64,000 nt of DNA from Euzebya tangerina (GTDB lineage: Bacteria > Actinomycetota > Nitriliruptoria > Euzebyales > Euzebyaceae). How positions within the stretch are numbered: the first letter of the stretch is position 1; every line of letters starts with the position of its first letter. Both the position numbers and the translations under genes were made by a program. The DNA lies in assembly GCF_003074135.1 (NCBI RefSeq), contig NZ_PPDK01000001.1:2666001-2730000 (forward strand), written 5' to 3'. The notes beneath the pieces are model-generated. The model was not told where the DNA came from. It ran no database searches and was given only the letters and a program-made list of their open reading frames with translations. Below are positions 52,740 through 61,969 of this stretch, piece by piece.

Positions 52740-55459
52740 CCAATCCGACGGCCCTGCACGCTGATGGCGAGCTGGCCGACCACCAGCACCACGAGCCCAC
52801 CGCCGAAGGACAGTCCGAGCATGCTGGCTGTTGGTGTCACCAGCCCCAGCACCGACGCCAGCGGCGGAATCACCACGGCCAGCACGGCCAGGGCCCCTGA
52901 GACGCCCAGTGCGGCCCAGACGGCCTTGCTCTTGAGGATCGGGTGGCCGGCGATCGGCTCGTCCGGCGCCCGCATGTTGAAGACGTGCACCAGTCGCGCG
53001 ATCACGAAGGTGAGGAATGACACCGTGACGGCCTGCTCGTCGCTGAGATCCAGCGGACCGTGGGCCAGCGCGAACACGCCCAGGGTGACCCCACCGATGA
53101 GCACGGCCCAGAGCGTCGTCACAACCCAGCGCGACCGGTCCATGATCGGCTCCTCCGGGTCGCGAGGTGGCCGGTTCAGGACACTGTCGTCCCCCTTGAC
53201 AACCCCGAGGGCGGCCGCTGGGAAGACGTCTGACACGAGGTTGATGTAGAGGATCTGGAGTGGGAGCAGTGGCAGCGCCGCACCGGACACCGCAGCGGCC
53301 GTGACGGCGAGGATCTCCCCCAGGTTCCCGCTGAGCAGGTAGACCACGAAGCGGCGGATGTTCTCGAAGATCGTCCGCCCCTCACGGATGGCGTGGACGA
53401 TGGTGGCGAAGGCGTCGTCCTGCAGGATGATGTCGGAGGAGTCGCGGGCCACCTGCGTGCCCTTCTGGCCCATCGCGATCCCGATGTCGGCCTTGGTCAG
53501 TGCCGGTGCGTCGTTGACCCCGTCACCGGTCATGCCGACCACGTTGCCGCGGGCCTGCGCCAAGGCGATCAGGTCCAGCTTCTGCTCGGGATCGAGCCGG
53601 GCGAACACGGCCGTGGAGGCCAGTCGCTCGCGCATGTCGTCGTCCCACTCGGCGGCTGGCGGCACGTCGGCGCCGCGCATGGCATGGATCTCGCCGTCCG
53701 CCAGACCGATATCCCGCGCGATTGCGGTCGCGGTGGCGGGCTGGTCGCCCGTGACCATGACCACCTCGACTCCGGCGCGATGACACCGCTCGATCGCCTC
53801 TGCCGTGCCCTCGCGGGGTGGGTCCAGCAGTCCGACCATCCCGATCAGCTCGAGGTTCTCGTACGGCTGCACCCCCTCGTCGTCGGTGATCTTGCGAGCC
53901 AGACCGAGTACGCGAAGCCCCTGGGCGGCCAGGTCCTCCTGCCGCTGCACCCACCGCTCACGGTCGCCGTCGGTCAGGTCGCCACCGCCCATCTCCGTGG
54001 TGCACGCGCCGACGACGGCGTCCGGCGCGCCCTTGACGGCGACGAGGACCTCACCACCGTGGTCTGCTGGGACGCCCTGCAGATCGCCGTCGCCCAGGCG
54101 GTGGAAGGTCGCCATCATCTTGGTGTCCCGATCGAAGGCGACCTCGCGGAGTTCGGGCAGCCGGTCGACCAGGTCCTCGCGGTCACCGATGCCGGCCTCG
54201 ACGGCGGCTCGCTGCAGCGCCAGCTCCATGGGGTCGCCGACGTCCTCGCCGTCCTCCGGGTCGTCGTCGGAGTTCATCGTGGCATTGCCGCAGAGGGAGC
54301 CGACGGTCAGTGCAGCCGCCTCATCGGCGTCGACGTCGACATCGGCCAGGTCGACCCGTCGATCGTCGGACAGCAACAGGACGGTGGCTTGCATCCGCCC
54401 CTCGGTGAGCGTGCCGGTCTTGTCGGTGAAGACGACGCCGGCAGACCCGAGTGTCTCGACTGACGCAAGGCGCTTGACCAGCGCGTTGCGGCGCGACATC
54501 CGCACCACCCCACGAGCCAGCGCCAGTGTGGCCACGACGGCCAGGCCCTCCGGGACAGCCGCAACCGCCAGGGCGATCGCCACCTCGATCATCTCCTGCA
54601 CGTCCTGACCGACCGCGATCCCGAGCGCCGCGACGACGATGCCGATCACGATGACCGCAACGATCAGCGCCTTGGCGAGGTCGTCCAGCCGCGCTTCCAG
54701 CGGTGTCTTGCCGTCCTCGCCGGCATCCTCGACCAGCGTCGAGATCTGGCCGATCTGGGTCCTCGGCCCGGTCTCGGCGACCACGCCGACACCTGACCCG
54801 CTGGTCACCGCGGTGCCCTTGTAGGCCATCGAGCTGCGCTCAGCCAGGGGCGTCTCGGCCTCCACGGCTGCGGTGTCCTTCTGCTGCGGCACGGACTCCC
54901 CGGTGAGGGGTGCCTCGTCGATCTGGAGGTTGGCCACCTCGACCAGGCGGAGATCGGCGGGGACGACGTCCCCCTCCTCGAGCATCACGACATCGCCGGG
55001 GACCAATTTGGCAGCGTCCACACTGCCTGCGGTGTCGTCCCGACGGACGATCGCCGTGGTGCGCCCGATCTCGCGTAGGGACTCGACCGACTGGAGAGCT
55101 CGGATCTCGGTGACGAACCCGATCACCGCGTTGATGAGGACGGCGATGAGGACGGCGACGGCCTCCACGATCTCGCCGGCGAGCAGCGCCGCGACCCCGG
55201 CCAGGACGAGGATTCCCACGATGGGGGAGAGGAACTGGTCCCACGCGATCTGCCAGTACGAGGGACCCTCGGCCTGCGCCGTGTCGTTGGGCCCGTACCG
55301 CTCCAGCCGCTGCTCGACCTCGGCGGCGGTGAGGCCGGTCCGGACCTCGACGTCGAGGGTGCTGGCCACCTCGTCCGGCCCGTGGGACCACCATGATTCC
55401 TGGTCTGGATCAGGCTGCTGTTGCTCTGTGCGGTCCGTTGTGGTGCTCGATTGCGTCAT
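52736..55459 (-). CDS. P-type cation ATPase (P2A-like)
   Basis: 907 residues, length normal for calcium or related cation pumps. Features in order are N-terminal cation ATPase domain (SLDVEVRTGLTAAEVEQRL), TGES near 188, M4 motif AAVPEGLA near 298, phosphorylation site DKTGTLT near 346, and MTGDGVNDAPALTKAD near 640. The transported ion is likely Ca2+, Mn2+ or similar, judged from the PEGL motif. It follows pgi by 48 bases and may be read through from it. It is convergent with the acyl-CoA dehydrogenase gene, with stops overlapping. Confidence 0.92.
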   Translation of the reverse strand: MTQSSTTTDRTEQQQPDPDQESWWSHGPDEVASTLDVEVRTGLTAAEVEQRLERYGPNDTAQAEGPSYWQIAWDQFLSPIVGILVLAGVAALLAGEIVEAVAVLIAVLINAVIGFVTEIRALQSVESLREIGRTTAIVRRDDTAGSVDAAKLVPGDVVMLEEGDVVPADLRLVEVANLQIDEAPLTGESVPQQKDTAAVEAETPLAERSSMAYKGTAVTSGSGVGVVAETGPRTQIGQISTLVEDAGEDGKTPLEARLDDLAKALIVAVIVIGIVVAALGIAVGQDVQEMIEVAIALAVAAVPEGLAVVATLALARGVVRMSRRNALVKRLASVETLGSAGVVFTDKTGTLTEGRMQATVLLLSDDRRVDLADVDVDADEAAALTVGSLCGNATMNSDDDPEDGEDVGDPMELALQRAAVEAGIGDREDLVDRLPELREVAFDRDTKMMATFHRLGDGDLQGVPADHGGEVLVAVKGAPDAVVGACTTEMGGGDLTDGDRERWVQRQEDLAAQGLRVLGLARKITDDEGVQPYENLELIGMVGLLDPPREGTAEAIERCHRAGVEVVMVTGDQPATATAIARDIGLADGEIHAMRGADVPPAAEWDDDMRERLASTAVFARLDPEQKLDLIALAQARGNVVGMTGDGVNDAPALTKADIGIAMGQKGTQVARDSSDIILQDDAFATIVHAIREGRTIFENIRRFVVYLLSGNLGEILAVTAAAVSGAALPLLPLQILYINLVSDVFPAAALGVVKGDDSVLNRPPRDPEEPIMDRSRWVVTTLWAVLIGGVTLGVFALAHGPLDLSDEQAVTVSFLTFVIARLVHVFNMRAPDEPIAGHPILKSKAVWAALGVSGALAVLAVVIPPLASVLGLVTPTASMLGLSFGGGLVVLVVGQLAISVQGRRIG

Positions 55460-55507
55460 CTAGGCGACCTTCCCCCGCTCCGGCCTGAGGTAGTCGCTCC
55501 CGAACGG

Positions 55508-57160
55508 TCAGGTTCGAGCCGCCCGGTAGCGCTCGATCAGCGCATTGGTCGAGCTGTCGTGCCCGAGGTCCCCGTCGCCGGTCAGCTCGGGCACGATGGC
55601 CTTGGCCAGGGTCTTGCCCAACTCCACACCCCACTGGTCGAAGCTGTTGATGCCCCACACAGCCCCTTGGACCAGCACCTTGTGCTCGTACAGGGCAATC
55701 AATTGTCCGAGGACCGACGGAGTGAGTTCGGGGGCCAGGATGGTCGTGGAGGGGGAGTTGCCGGGGAACGTCTTGTGGGGCACCAGGGCAGGATCAACAC
55801 CCTCTGCCGCGACCTCCTCCGGCGACTTGCCGAATGCCAGGGCTTCGCCCTGGGCGAACAGGTTGGCCATCAGTTGGTCGTGATGGGTCGCGGCCCGACC
55901 CTGGGGCAGGTCGCCACGCAGCTCCGGATCGCCGGAGACACCGGATCGCAGGAATCCGATGAAGTCCACCGGGACGACGGACGTGCCCTGGTGGATCAGT
56001 TGGTAGAAGGCGTGTTGGCCGTTCGTGCCAGGCTCGCCCCACACCACGGGACCGGTTGCGGTGCCGGCTTCGGTCCCGTCCAGCCGCACCCGCTTGCCGT
56101 TGGACTCCATGTCCAGCTGCTGGAGGTAGGCGGGGAAGCGGGCCAGGTCGTCGGCGTAGGGGAGCACGGCCAGCGTGTCGAAGTGCAGGAAGTTGCGGTA
56201 CCAGATGCCGACCAGCGCGAGCAGCACCGGCACGTTCTGGCGCAGGGGTGTGTCCCGCAGATGGACGTCGATGGTGTGGAAGCCGTCGAGGAACGCCCGG
56301 AACCGGTCCGGTCCGATGGCGATCATCAGCGACATGCCGATGGCCGAGTCGACCGAGTAGCGGCCGCCGACCCAGTCCCAGAAGCCGAACATGTTGGCGG
56401 TGTCGATGCCGAACTCGGCCACGCCCTCGTCGTTGGTGGAGAGGGCGATGAAGTGCTTGGCCACCGCGTCCTCCGCGCCGAGCGCCTCGACCAGCCACTG
56501 ACGGGCCGACCGCGCGTTGGTCAACGTCTCGATGGTCGTGAAGGTCTTGGACGCGACGACGAAGAGCGTCGTGGCTGGGTCGAGGCCATCCAGGGTGCGG
56601 GCCAGATCAGCCCCGTCGACATTGGACACGTAGTGGCAGTGCAGCCCCTGTTGCACGTAGCTGGCCAGGGCTTGGTACGCCATCGCCGGTCCCAGGTCCG
56701 AGCCCCCGATCCCGATGTTGACCACGTCGGTGATGCGGGCGCCGGTGTGGCCGGTCCACTCGCCGCTGCGAACGCGGGTCGCGAACGTCGCCATTCGATC
56801 CAGTACCTCGTGGACGTCAGCGATCACGTCCTGCCCATCGACCACCAGGTCGGTGTCGCGCGGTGCCCGCAGCGCGGTGTGGAGGACGGCGCGGTCCTCC
56901 GTGGCGTTGATGTGCGCTCCGGCGAACATGGCGTCGATCTTCTCCTGGACGCCAGCGACCTCCGCCAGGTCTACAAGAGCGTCCAGCACCTCGGTCGTGA
57001 TCCGGTTCTTCGACAGGTCGGTGACGAGGTCGCCGCACTGGTACGTCAGCTCCTCCGCTCGTCCTGCCACACGGAACAGTTCGCGGAGGGTGATGTCGGC
57101 GTGGTGCGCCTGGTGTGCGACGAGATTGGCCCACTGCGTGGTGTGTTCGATGTCGGTCAT
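55508..57160 (-). CDS. pgi: glucose-6-phosphate isomerase
   Basis: 550 residues. Signatures are [20 protein letters not shown] near 140 (IGIGGSDLG), [20 protein letters not shown] near 205 (SKTFTT) and [13 protein letters not shown] near 502. The enzyme interconverts glucose-6-phosphate and fructose-6-phosphate. ATG 57160 has GGAG six bases upstream, and ATG 57172 is an alternative. Two unknown genes lie upstream on the same strand and the P-type ATPase follows, so the four may be one unit. Confidence 0.96.
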   Translation of the reverse strand: MTDIEHTTQWANLVAHQAHHADITLRELFRVAGRAEELTYQCGDLVTDLSKNRITTEVLDALVDLAEVAGVQEKIDAMFAGAHINATEDRAVLHTALRAPRDTDLVVDGQDVIADVHEVLDRMATFATRVRSGEWTGHTGARITDVVNIGIGGSDLGPAMAYQALASYVQQGLHCHYVSNVDGADLARTLDGLDPATTLFVVASKTFTTIETLTNARSARQWLVEALGAEDAVAKHFIALSTNDEGVAEFGIDTANMFGFWDWVGGRYSVDSAIGMSLMIAIGPDRFRAFLDGFHTIDVHLRDTPLRQNVPVLLALVGIWYRNFLHFDTLAVLPYADDLARFPAYLQQLDMESNGKRVRLDGTEAGTATGPVVWGEPGTNGQHAFYQLIHQGTSVVPVDFIGFLRSGVSGDPELRGDLPQGRAATHHDQLMANLFAQGEALAFGKSPEEVAAEGVDPALVPHKTFPGNSPSTTILAPELTPSVLGQLIALYEHKVLVQGAVWGINSFDQWGVELGKTLAKAIVPELTGDGDLGHDSSTNALIERYRAART

Positions 57161-57272
57161 GCGTGGCTCCATCGCGGTGTGAGGGTGGTCGCGATCTGCG
57201 GGTGGTCGCGGTCAGAGGTGGACTCGAGGGGTGGAGTTCGGTTCTACCCGCTGACGGGTTGCCGCATGAGGA

Positions 57273-57662
57273 TTACCGGGAGGTGCCTCTTGCAGACCGC
57301 AGCGCCCAGACCAAGCCGAGAAGGGCACCGATCATCGCAGTGAGGGTGAGGGTGCGGCGCGCTTGGCTGGTCAGCAGCTGCGACGGGTGGTGCACTCGGA
57401 CGTGTCCGACACCGAAGAAGCCGTCGGTGAGTTGTGCTGAGGCGACGGGTCCTGTGGGGCCGTCGAGACGGATGTCCGTGGGCCCGAGCACCCCGGCGAC
57501 CGAGGCCCGACCGGCGCCGGTCGCGCGGACGAGGTCGCGGAGATGGGGGAGTAGAGCGGCCGGGTCGTCGGTGTGGAGGACCAGGGTGTCGCCCTCCGAG
57601 CGGAGATGGGCGTGAACACCGCCGACCTCCACGTGGAGGTCGGCGTCGAGGTGGACGGCCAA
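57273..57662 (-). CDS. tail-anchored small protein, unknown
   Basis: 129 residues from a TTG start (57662), three bases past the stop of the preceding 70-residue gene. A soluble beta-rich part (about 1-95) is followed by a single hydrophobic segment (about 106-122) and RSARGTSR at the end, so a tail-anchored membrane protein is likely. No domain is recognised. With the adjacent gene it forms a conserved-looking pair upstream of pgi. Confidence 0.65.
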   Translation of the reverse strand: MAVHLDADLHVEVGGVHAHLRSEGDTLVLHTDDPAALLPHLRDLVRATGAGRASVAGVLGPTDIRLDGPTGPVASAQLTDGFFGVGHVRVHHPSQLLTSQARRTLTLTAMIGALLGLVWALRSARGTSR

Positions 57663-57665
57663 GGC

Positions 57666-57878
57666 CTAGCTGCTCTCCCGGTCGCTCGTGGTGATCCGCA
57701 GTGTGCCGTCCAGCAGCCAGGCGGCGCGCGGCGAGTCCGGGCCTGTGGACTTCGGCACCTCGATCGTCATCTGCTGGAACTCGTAGTTGATCGCGGCGTC
57801 GCGGCCGGTCAGGTAGCTCCACATCTCCTTGCCGAAGTCGGCGAACGTGGTCGGGTCGGTAACGGTTGTCTCTGCCAT
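57666..57878 (-). CDS. small acidic protein of 70 residues, unknown
   Basis: 70 residues from ATG 57878, with GAGGA nine bases upstream. It is Asp/Thr-rich, and the middle FADFGKEMWSYLTGRDAAIN resembles no known domain. A 36-residue upward extension is possible but starts antisense to the icmF promoter. It is divergent from icmF and followed directly by the TTG-started gene. Confidence 0.65.
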   Translation of the reverse strand: MAETTVTDPTTFADFGKEMWSYLTGRDAAINYEFQQMTIEVPKSTGPDSPRAAWLLDGTLRITTSDRESS

Positions 57879-57978
57879 TGGGGTGGGTCCTCTGGGTGTA
57901 TGGGTGATTGCTCGTACGACAGCAGCCATCCCCGGATCCGCCCCGGCGACTCGGCGCACCGCAACGTCGAGTGCAGGA

Positions 57979-58018
57979 TTGACCAAATTACTAGGATGTC
58001 ATACTATTGGACGTCCAA
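57979..58018 (+). promoter_or_regulatory. icmF promoter and palindromic operator
   Basis: TTGACC (57979-57984), then 17 bases, then TACTAT (58002-58007) is a near-consensus sigma70 promoter. The perfect palindrome TTGGACGTCCAA (58007-58018) begins on the last base of the -10. The MarR regulator encoded after icmF is the likely binder. Confidence 0.7.
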
Positions 58019-58044
58019 GTAGCGCCGCAGGACAGGAAATCGCC

Positions 58045-61000
58045 ATGAGCTCGGAACTGCACGTCCCCGCCAATGCCGTCCGCATCGTCACGGCTGGCAG
58101 CCTCTTCGACGGGCACGACGCGGCCATCAACATCATGCGCCGGATCCTGCAGAGCCAGGGCGCCGAGGTCATCCACCTGGGGCACGACCGCTCGGTCGCC
58201 GAGGTCGTGGCGGCGGCGATCCAGGAGGACGCCCAAGGTGTTGCGGTCTCCAGCTACCAGGGCGGGCACGTGGAGTACTTCACCTACCTGGTTCAGCAGC
58301 TCGCCGAGCGTGGCGCCGCGCACATCAAGGTCTACGGCGGCGGCGGGGGGGTCATCGTCCCCGAGGAGATCGAGCTGCTGCACAGTCGCGGTGTCACACG
58401 GATCTTCAGCCCTGAAGACGGTCAACGTCTGGGGCTTCCCGGCATGATCAACCAGATCATCAGCGCCTGTGATGTCCCGCCGCAGGACCTGTCTGACGGG
58501 ATCGCCGATGCGGTCCTGACCGGCGCGGACGGCGCACTGGGACGCACCATCACCCATCTGCAGGCCGGAGCCGACCTCGGGTGGGTGGTCGCCCCCACCG
58601 ATCGGAACGTCCCGGTGCTGGGCATCACCGGCACCGGCGGGGCCGGCAAGTCCTCGCTCACCGATGAGCTGGTCCGTCGGGTTCGCCGTGACTACGAGGA
58701 CAAGGTGCGCGTGGCCGTCCTAGCCATCGACCCCTCGCGGCGTCGTGGCGGGGGCGCGCTGCTCGGCGACCGCATCCGCATGAACACGATCGAACCCGGC
58801 ACCGTCTTCTTCCGCTCGTTGGCCACCCGGCAGCCCGGGGCGGAGGTGCCAGACAACCTCGATCGCATCATCGCTGCCTGCAAGATGGCCGGTCACGACC
58901 TCGTCATCGTCGAGACACCCGGGATCGGGCAGGGAGATGCGGCCATCGTCGAGTATGCCGACACCCGGCTGTACGTGATGACGCCGGAGTTCGGTGCCGC
59001 CAGCCAGCTCGAGAAGATCGACATGCTGGACTTCGCCGACATCGTGGCCATCAACAAATTCGAGCGGCGCGGGGCAGAGGATGCGCTGCGGGACGTCGGT
59101 CGTCAGATGGTGCGCAACCGGGAGGCCTTTGGCACCCAACCGGAGGAGATGCCGGTCTACGGCACCTCGGCTGCCCGGTTCGACGACGACGGCGTCACGG
59201 CGCTCTACCAGGCCCTGCGCTCGCGGCTGCAAGACCACGGACTCCCCGAAGGCGCGGGGGCCCTGGCGCCGGTGGACGTCCGCTTCTCGAGTGGGCTGTC
59301 CACGGTGGTGCCAGGGGAGCGAGAGCGCTACCTGGCCGAGATCGCGCAGACGGTGCGGGGCTACCACGACGAGACCGAGCGGCAGGCCGAGGTCGTCCGT
59401 CGTGTGGATGCGCTGGAGACCGCCCGGGAGATCATCGGTGAGCACCTCGATGCCGGACTGGGAGGCGACGGGGCCGAGGTCGATCACATCCTGTCGGAGA
59501 CCGCCGGGCTCGAGTCAGACGAGCTGACCCGCGAGTCCGAGGACCTGCTGGACGCGTGGCCAGCCACGGTCGAGGCGTACACCGGGAAGGAGATCTCCTT
59601 CGAGGTCCGCGGCAAGACCATCACCAACCCGGCATCCCGGACGACGCTGTCGGGCAACGAGGTCCGCCGCGTCGCCCTTCCGACCACGACCAACCAGGCG
59701 GATCTCTACCGCTTCCTGCGACGCGAGAACCTGCCGGGCCACTTCCCCTACACCGCCGGCGTCTTCCCGCTCAAGCGCGACGGGGAGGCACCCGCCCGCA
59801 TGTTCGCCGGGGAGGGCGACCCGTTCCGCACGAATCGTCGCTTCCACCTGCTGGCCGAGGGCCAGCCGGCCACACGCCTCTCCACCGCGTTCGACTCGGT
59901 CACCCTGTACGGCCGTGACCCGGAGGAGCGACCCGACGTCTACGGCAAGGTCGGCACCTCCGGCGTGTCGATCGCCACGCTGGACGACATGAAGGAGCTG
60001 TACCGCGGCTTCGACCTGTGCGATCCGACCACATCGGTGTCGATGACGATCAACGGCCCCGCTCCGACGATCCTGGCGTTCTTCCTCAACACCGCGCTGG
60101 ACCAGCAGGTCGAGGCGTTCGTGGAGGAGAACGGCCGGCAGCCGGACGAGGCCGAGCGTGCCGAGATCGCCGCCCACACCTGGCGGTCGGTCCGCGGGAC
60201 CGTGCAGGCGGACATCCTCAAGGAGGACCAGGGCCAGAACACCTGCATCTTCTCCACCGAGTTCGCGCTGCGCTGCATGGGCGACATCCAGCAGTGGTTC
60301 ATCGACCACGAGGTGCGCAACTTCTACTCGGTGTCGATCAGCGGCTATCACATCGCCGAGGCCGGCGCGAACCCGATCTCCCAACTGGCCTTCACGCTGG
60401 CCAATGGCTTCACCTACGTCGAGAGCTACCTGGCCCGGGGGATGGACATCGACGACTTCGCGCCCAACCTGTCCTTCTTCTTCTCCAACGGCATGGATGC
60501 GGAGTACACCGTGCTCGGACGGGTGGCACGGCGGATCTGGTCGGTGGCGATGCGGGAGCGGTACGGCGCGAACGAGCGGTCCCAGAAGCTGAAGTACCAC
60601 ATCCAGACGTCCGGGCGATCCCTCCACGCCCAGGAGATGCACTTCAACGACATCCGGACCACGCTGCAGGCGCTGTGTGCGATCTACGACAACACCAACA
60701 GCCTGCACACCAACGCCTACGACGAAGCGGTGACGACCCCGACCGGCGAGTCGGTCCGGCGGGCTCTGGCGATCCAGATGATCATCGACCAGGAGTGGGG
60801 CCTGGCCAAGAACGAGAACCCGCTGCAGGGGTCCTACATCGTCGAGGAGTTGACCGATCTGGTCGAGGAGGCCGTCCTCTCCGAGTTCGAGGCGATCAGC
60901 AACCGCGGTGGGGTGCTCGGGGCGATGGAGACCGGCTACCAGCGCGGGAAGATCCAGGACGAGTCGATGCTGTACGAGCACCGCAAGCACGAGGGCACGC

Positions 61001-61296
61001 TGCCGATCATCGGGGTCAACACGTTCCTGCCCCCCGAGTCCGATGATGACGATCCGAACACCGTGGAGCTGATGCGGGCGACGGAGGAGGAGAAGCGCTC
61101 GCAGTTGCAGCGGACGGACGAGTTCCACCGGCGCCATGGCGACGAGGCTCCCGCCCAGCTGGCCGCGCTGCAGGAGGCCGCGGTCAGCGGCGGTAACACC
61201 TTCGCGGCGCTGATGGAAGCCGTTCGCCACTGCTCCCTCGGGCAGATCACGGAGGCCTTCTTCGAGGTCGGCGGGCAGTACCGGCGCAATGTCTGA
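58045..61296 (+). CDS. icmF: fused isobutyryl-CoA mutase (IcmF)
   Basis: 1083 residues, normal for IcmF. The N-terminal B12-binding domain has DGHDAA at 22-27 and VSSYQGGHVEYF near 70. The MeaB-like GTPase domain has a P-loop at 193-204 (GITGTGGAGKSS) and NKFERRG near 337. The mutase domain has GHFPYTAGVFPLKRDGEAPA near 568-587 (key residues YTAGVFPLKR), and its NFYSVSISGYHIAEAGA block lies near 762. It interconverts isobutyryl-CoA and n-butyryl-CoA. The GTPase part protects and loads the B12 cofactor. A MarR gene follows 14 bases on and the promoter carries a palindrome. Confidence 0.95.
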   Translation: MSSELHVPANAVRIVTAGSLFDGHDAAINIMRRILQSQGAEVIHLGHDRSVAEVVAAAIQEDAQGVAVSSYQGGHVEYFTYLVQQLAERGAAHIKVYGGGGGVIVPEEIELLHSRGVTRIFSPEDGQRLGLPGMINQIISACDVPPQDLSDGIADAVLTGADGALGRTITHLQAGADLGWVVAPTDRNVPVLGITGTGGAGKSSLTDELVRRVRRDYEDKVRVAVLAIDPSRRRGGGALLGDRIRMNTIEPGTVFFRSLATRQPGAEVPDNLDRIIAACKMAGHDLVIVETPGIGQGDAAIVEYADTRLYVMTPEFGAASQLEKIDMLDFADIVAINKFERRGAEDALRDVGRQMVRNREAFGTQPEEMPVYGTSAARFDDDGVTALYQALRSRLQDHGLPEGAGALAPVDVRFSSGLSTVVPGERERYLAEIAQTVRGYHDETERQAEVVRRVDALETAREIIGEHLDAGLGGDGAEVDHILSETAGLESDELTRESEDLLDAWPATVEAYTGKEISFEVRGKTITNPASRTTLSGNEVRRVALPTTTNQADLYRFLRRENLPGHFPYTAGVFPLKRDGEAPARMFAGEGDPFRTNRRFHLLAEGQPATRLSTAFDSVTLYGRDPEERPDVYGKVGTSGVSIATLDDMKELYRGFDLCDPTTSVSMTINGPAPTILAFFLNTALDQQVEAFVEENGRQPDEAERAEIAAHTWRSVRGTVQADILKEDQGQNTCIFSTEFALRCMGDIQQWFIDHEVRNFYSVSISGYHIAEAGANPISQLAFTLANGFTYVESYLARGMDIDDFAPNLSFFFSNGMDAEYTVLGRVARRIWSVAMRERYGANERSQKLKYHIQTSGRSLHAQEMHFNDIRTTLQALCAIYDNTNSLHTNAYDEAVTTPTGESVRRALAIQMIIDQEWGLAKNENPLQGSYIVEELTDLVEEAVLSEFEAISNRGGVLGAMETGYQRGKIQDESMLYEHRKHEGTLPIIGVNTFLPPESDDDDPNTVELMRATEEEKRSQLQRTDEFHRRHGDEAPAQLAALQEAAVSGGNTFAALMEAVRHCSLGQITEAFFEVGGQYRRNV

Positions 61297-61310
61297 GCGG
61301 CACGAGAGCC

Positions 61311-61808
61311 ATGTCTGAGGTTCGGTTCGACCCGATCGCCGAAGCGCGGCGGCAGTGGGCCGAGCACGGCTGGGGGGACGTGGCCGACGGCATGGCTGCT
61401 GTCACGTCGGTTACCCGCGTGCAGGCGATCTTCCAGCAGCGCATCGACGCTGGGTTGCGTGACCTGGACCTGACGTTCGCGCGATACGAGATCCTCCAGC
61501 TGCTGGCCTTCTCGCGCCGGGGCGCACTACCGCTGTCGGCAATCGGCCGTCGGCTGCAGGTCCACCCCACGTCGGTCACATCGGCCGTGGATCGCCTGGA
61601 AGCGCAGGGGTTCGTCGTCCGCGAGCCACACCCGGAGGATCGACGCGCCAAGCTCGCCAGGCTGACCGAGGAGGGGCAGCACGTCGTCAAGCTCGCCACC
61701 GCGATCCTGAACGAGGAGGTCTTCGCCGACATCGGGTTGTCCGCCGAGGAGACGGCGACGCTGATCGGGCTGCTGCGGACCATCCGGTTGGCAGCCGGCG
61801 ACCCCTGA
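61311..61808 (+). CDS. MarR-family transcriptional regulator
   Basis: 165 residues. The helix-turn-helix region LPLSAIGRRLQVHPTSVTSA and wing PHPEDRRAKLARLTEEG are clear. It follows icmF by 14 bases and is likely co-transcribed. Regulators of this type commonly sit beside acyl-CoA genes and respond to acyl-CoA or related ligands. Its likely operator is TTGGACGTCCAA in the icmF promoter. Confidence 0.9.
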   Translation: MSEVRFDPIAEARRQWAEHGWGDVADGMAAVTSVTRVQAIFQQRIDAGLRDLDLTFARYEILQLLAFSRRGALPLSAIGRRLQVHPTSVTSAVDRLEAQGFVVREPHPEDRRAKLARLTEEGQHVVKLATAILNEEVFADIGLSAEETATLIGLLRTIRLAAGDP

Positions 61809-61969
61809 GACCGGCCACGAGGTGCGAGCGGGCGCGTTCGATGGTTACATTGACGTAGCAGTCGCGCGTATCACACGCTGCATCGGGCACTCTTCCCACT
61901 CGTCGAGGCTCGTGTGTGACGTGCGTCGGCCAACCGGCACCACCATTTGATCAGAGGGATTCACACCAC

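Noticed and set aside
57879-58044. Cobalamin riboswitch before icmF
   Set aside because: The promoter and palindrome leave about 30 transcribed bases before the ATG, far too short for a B12 riboswitch.
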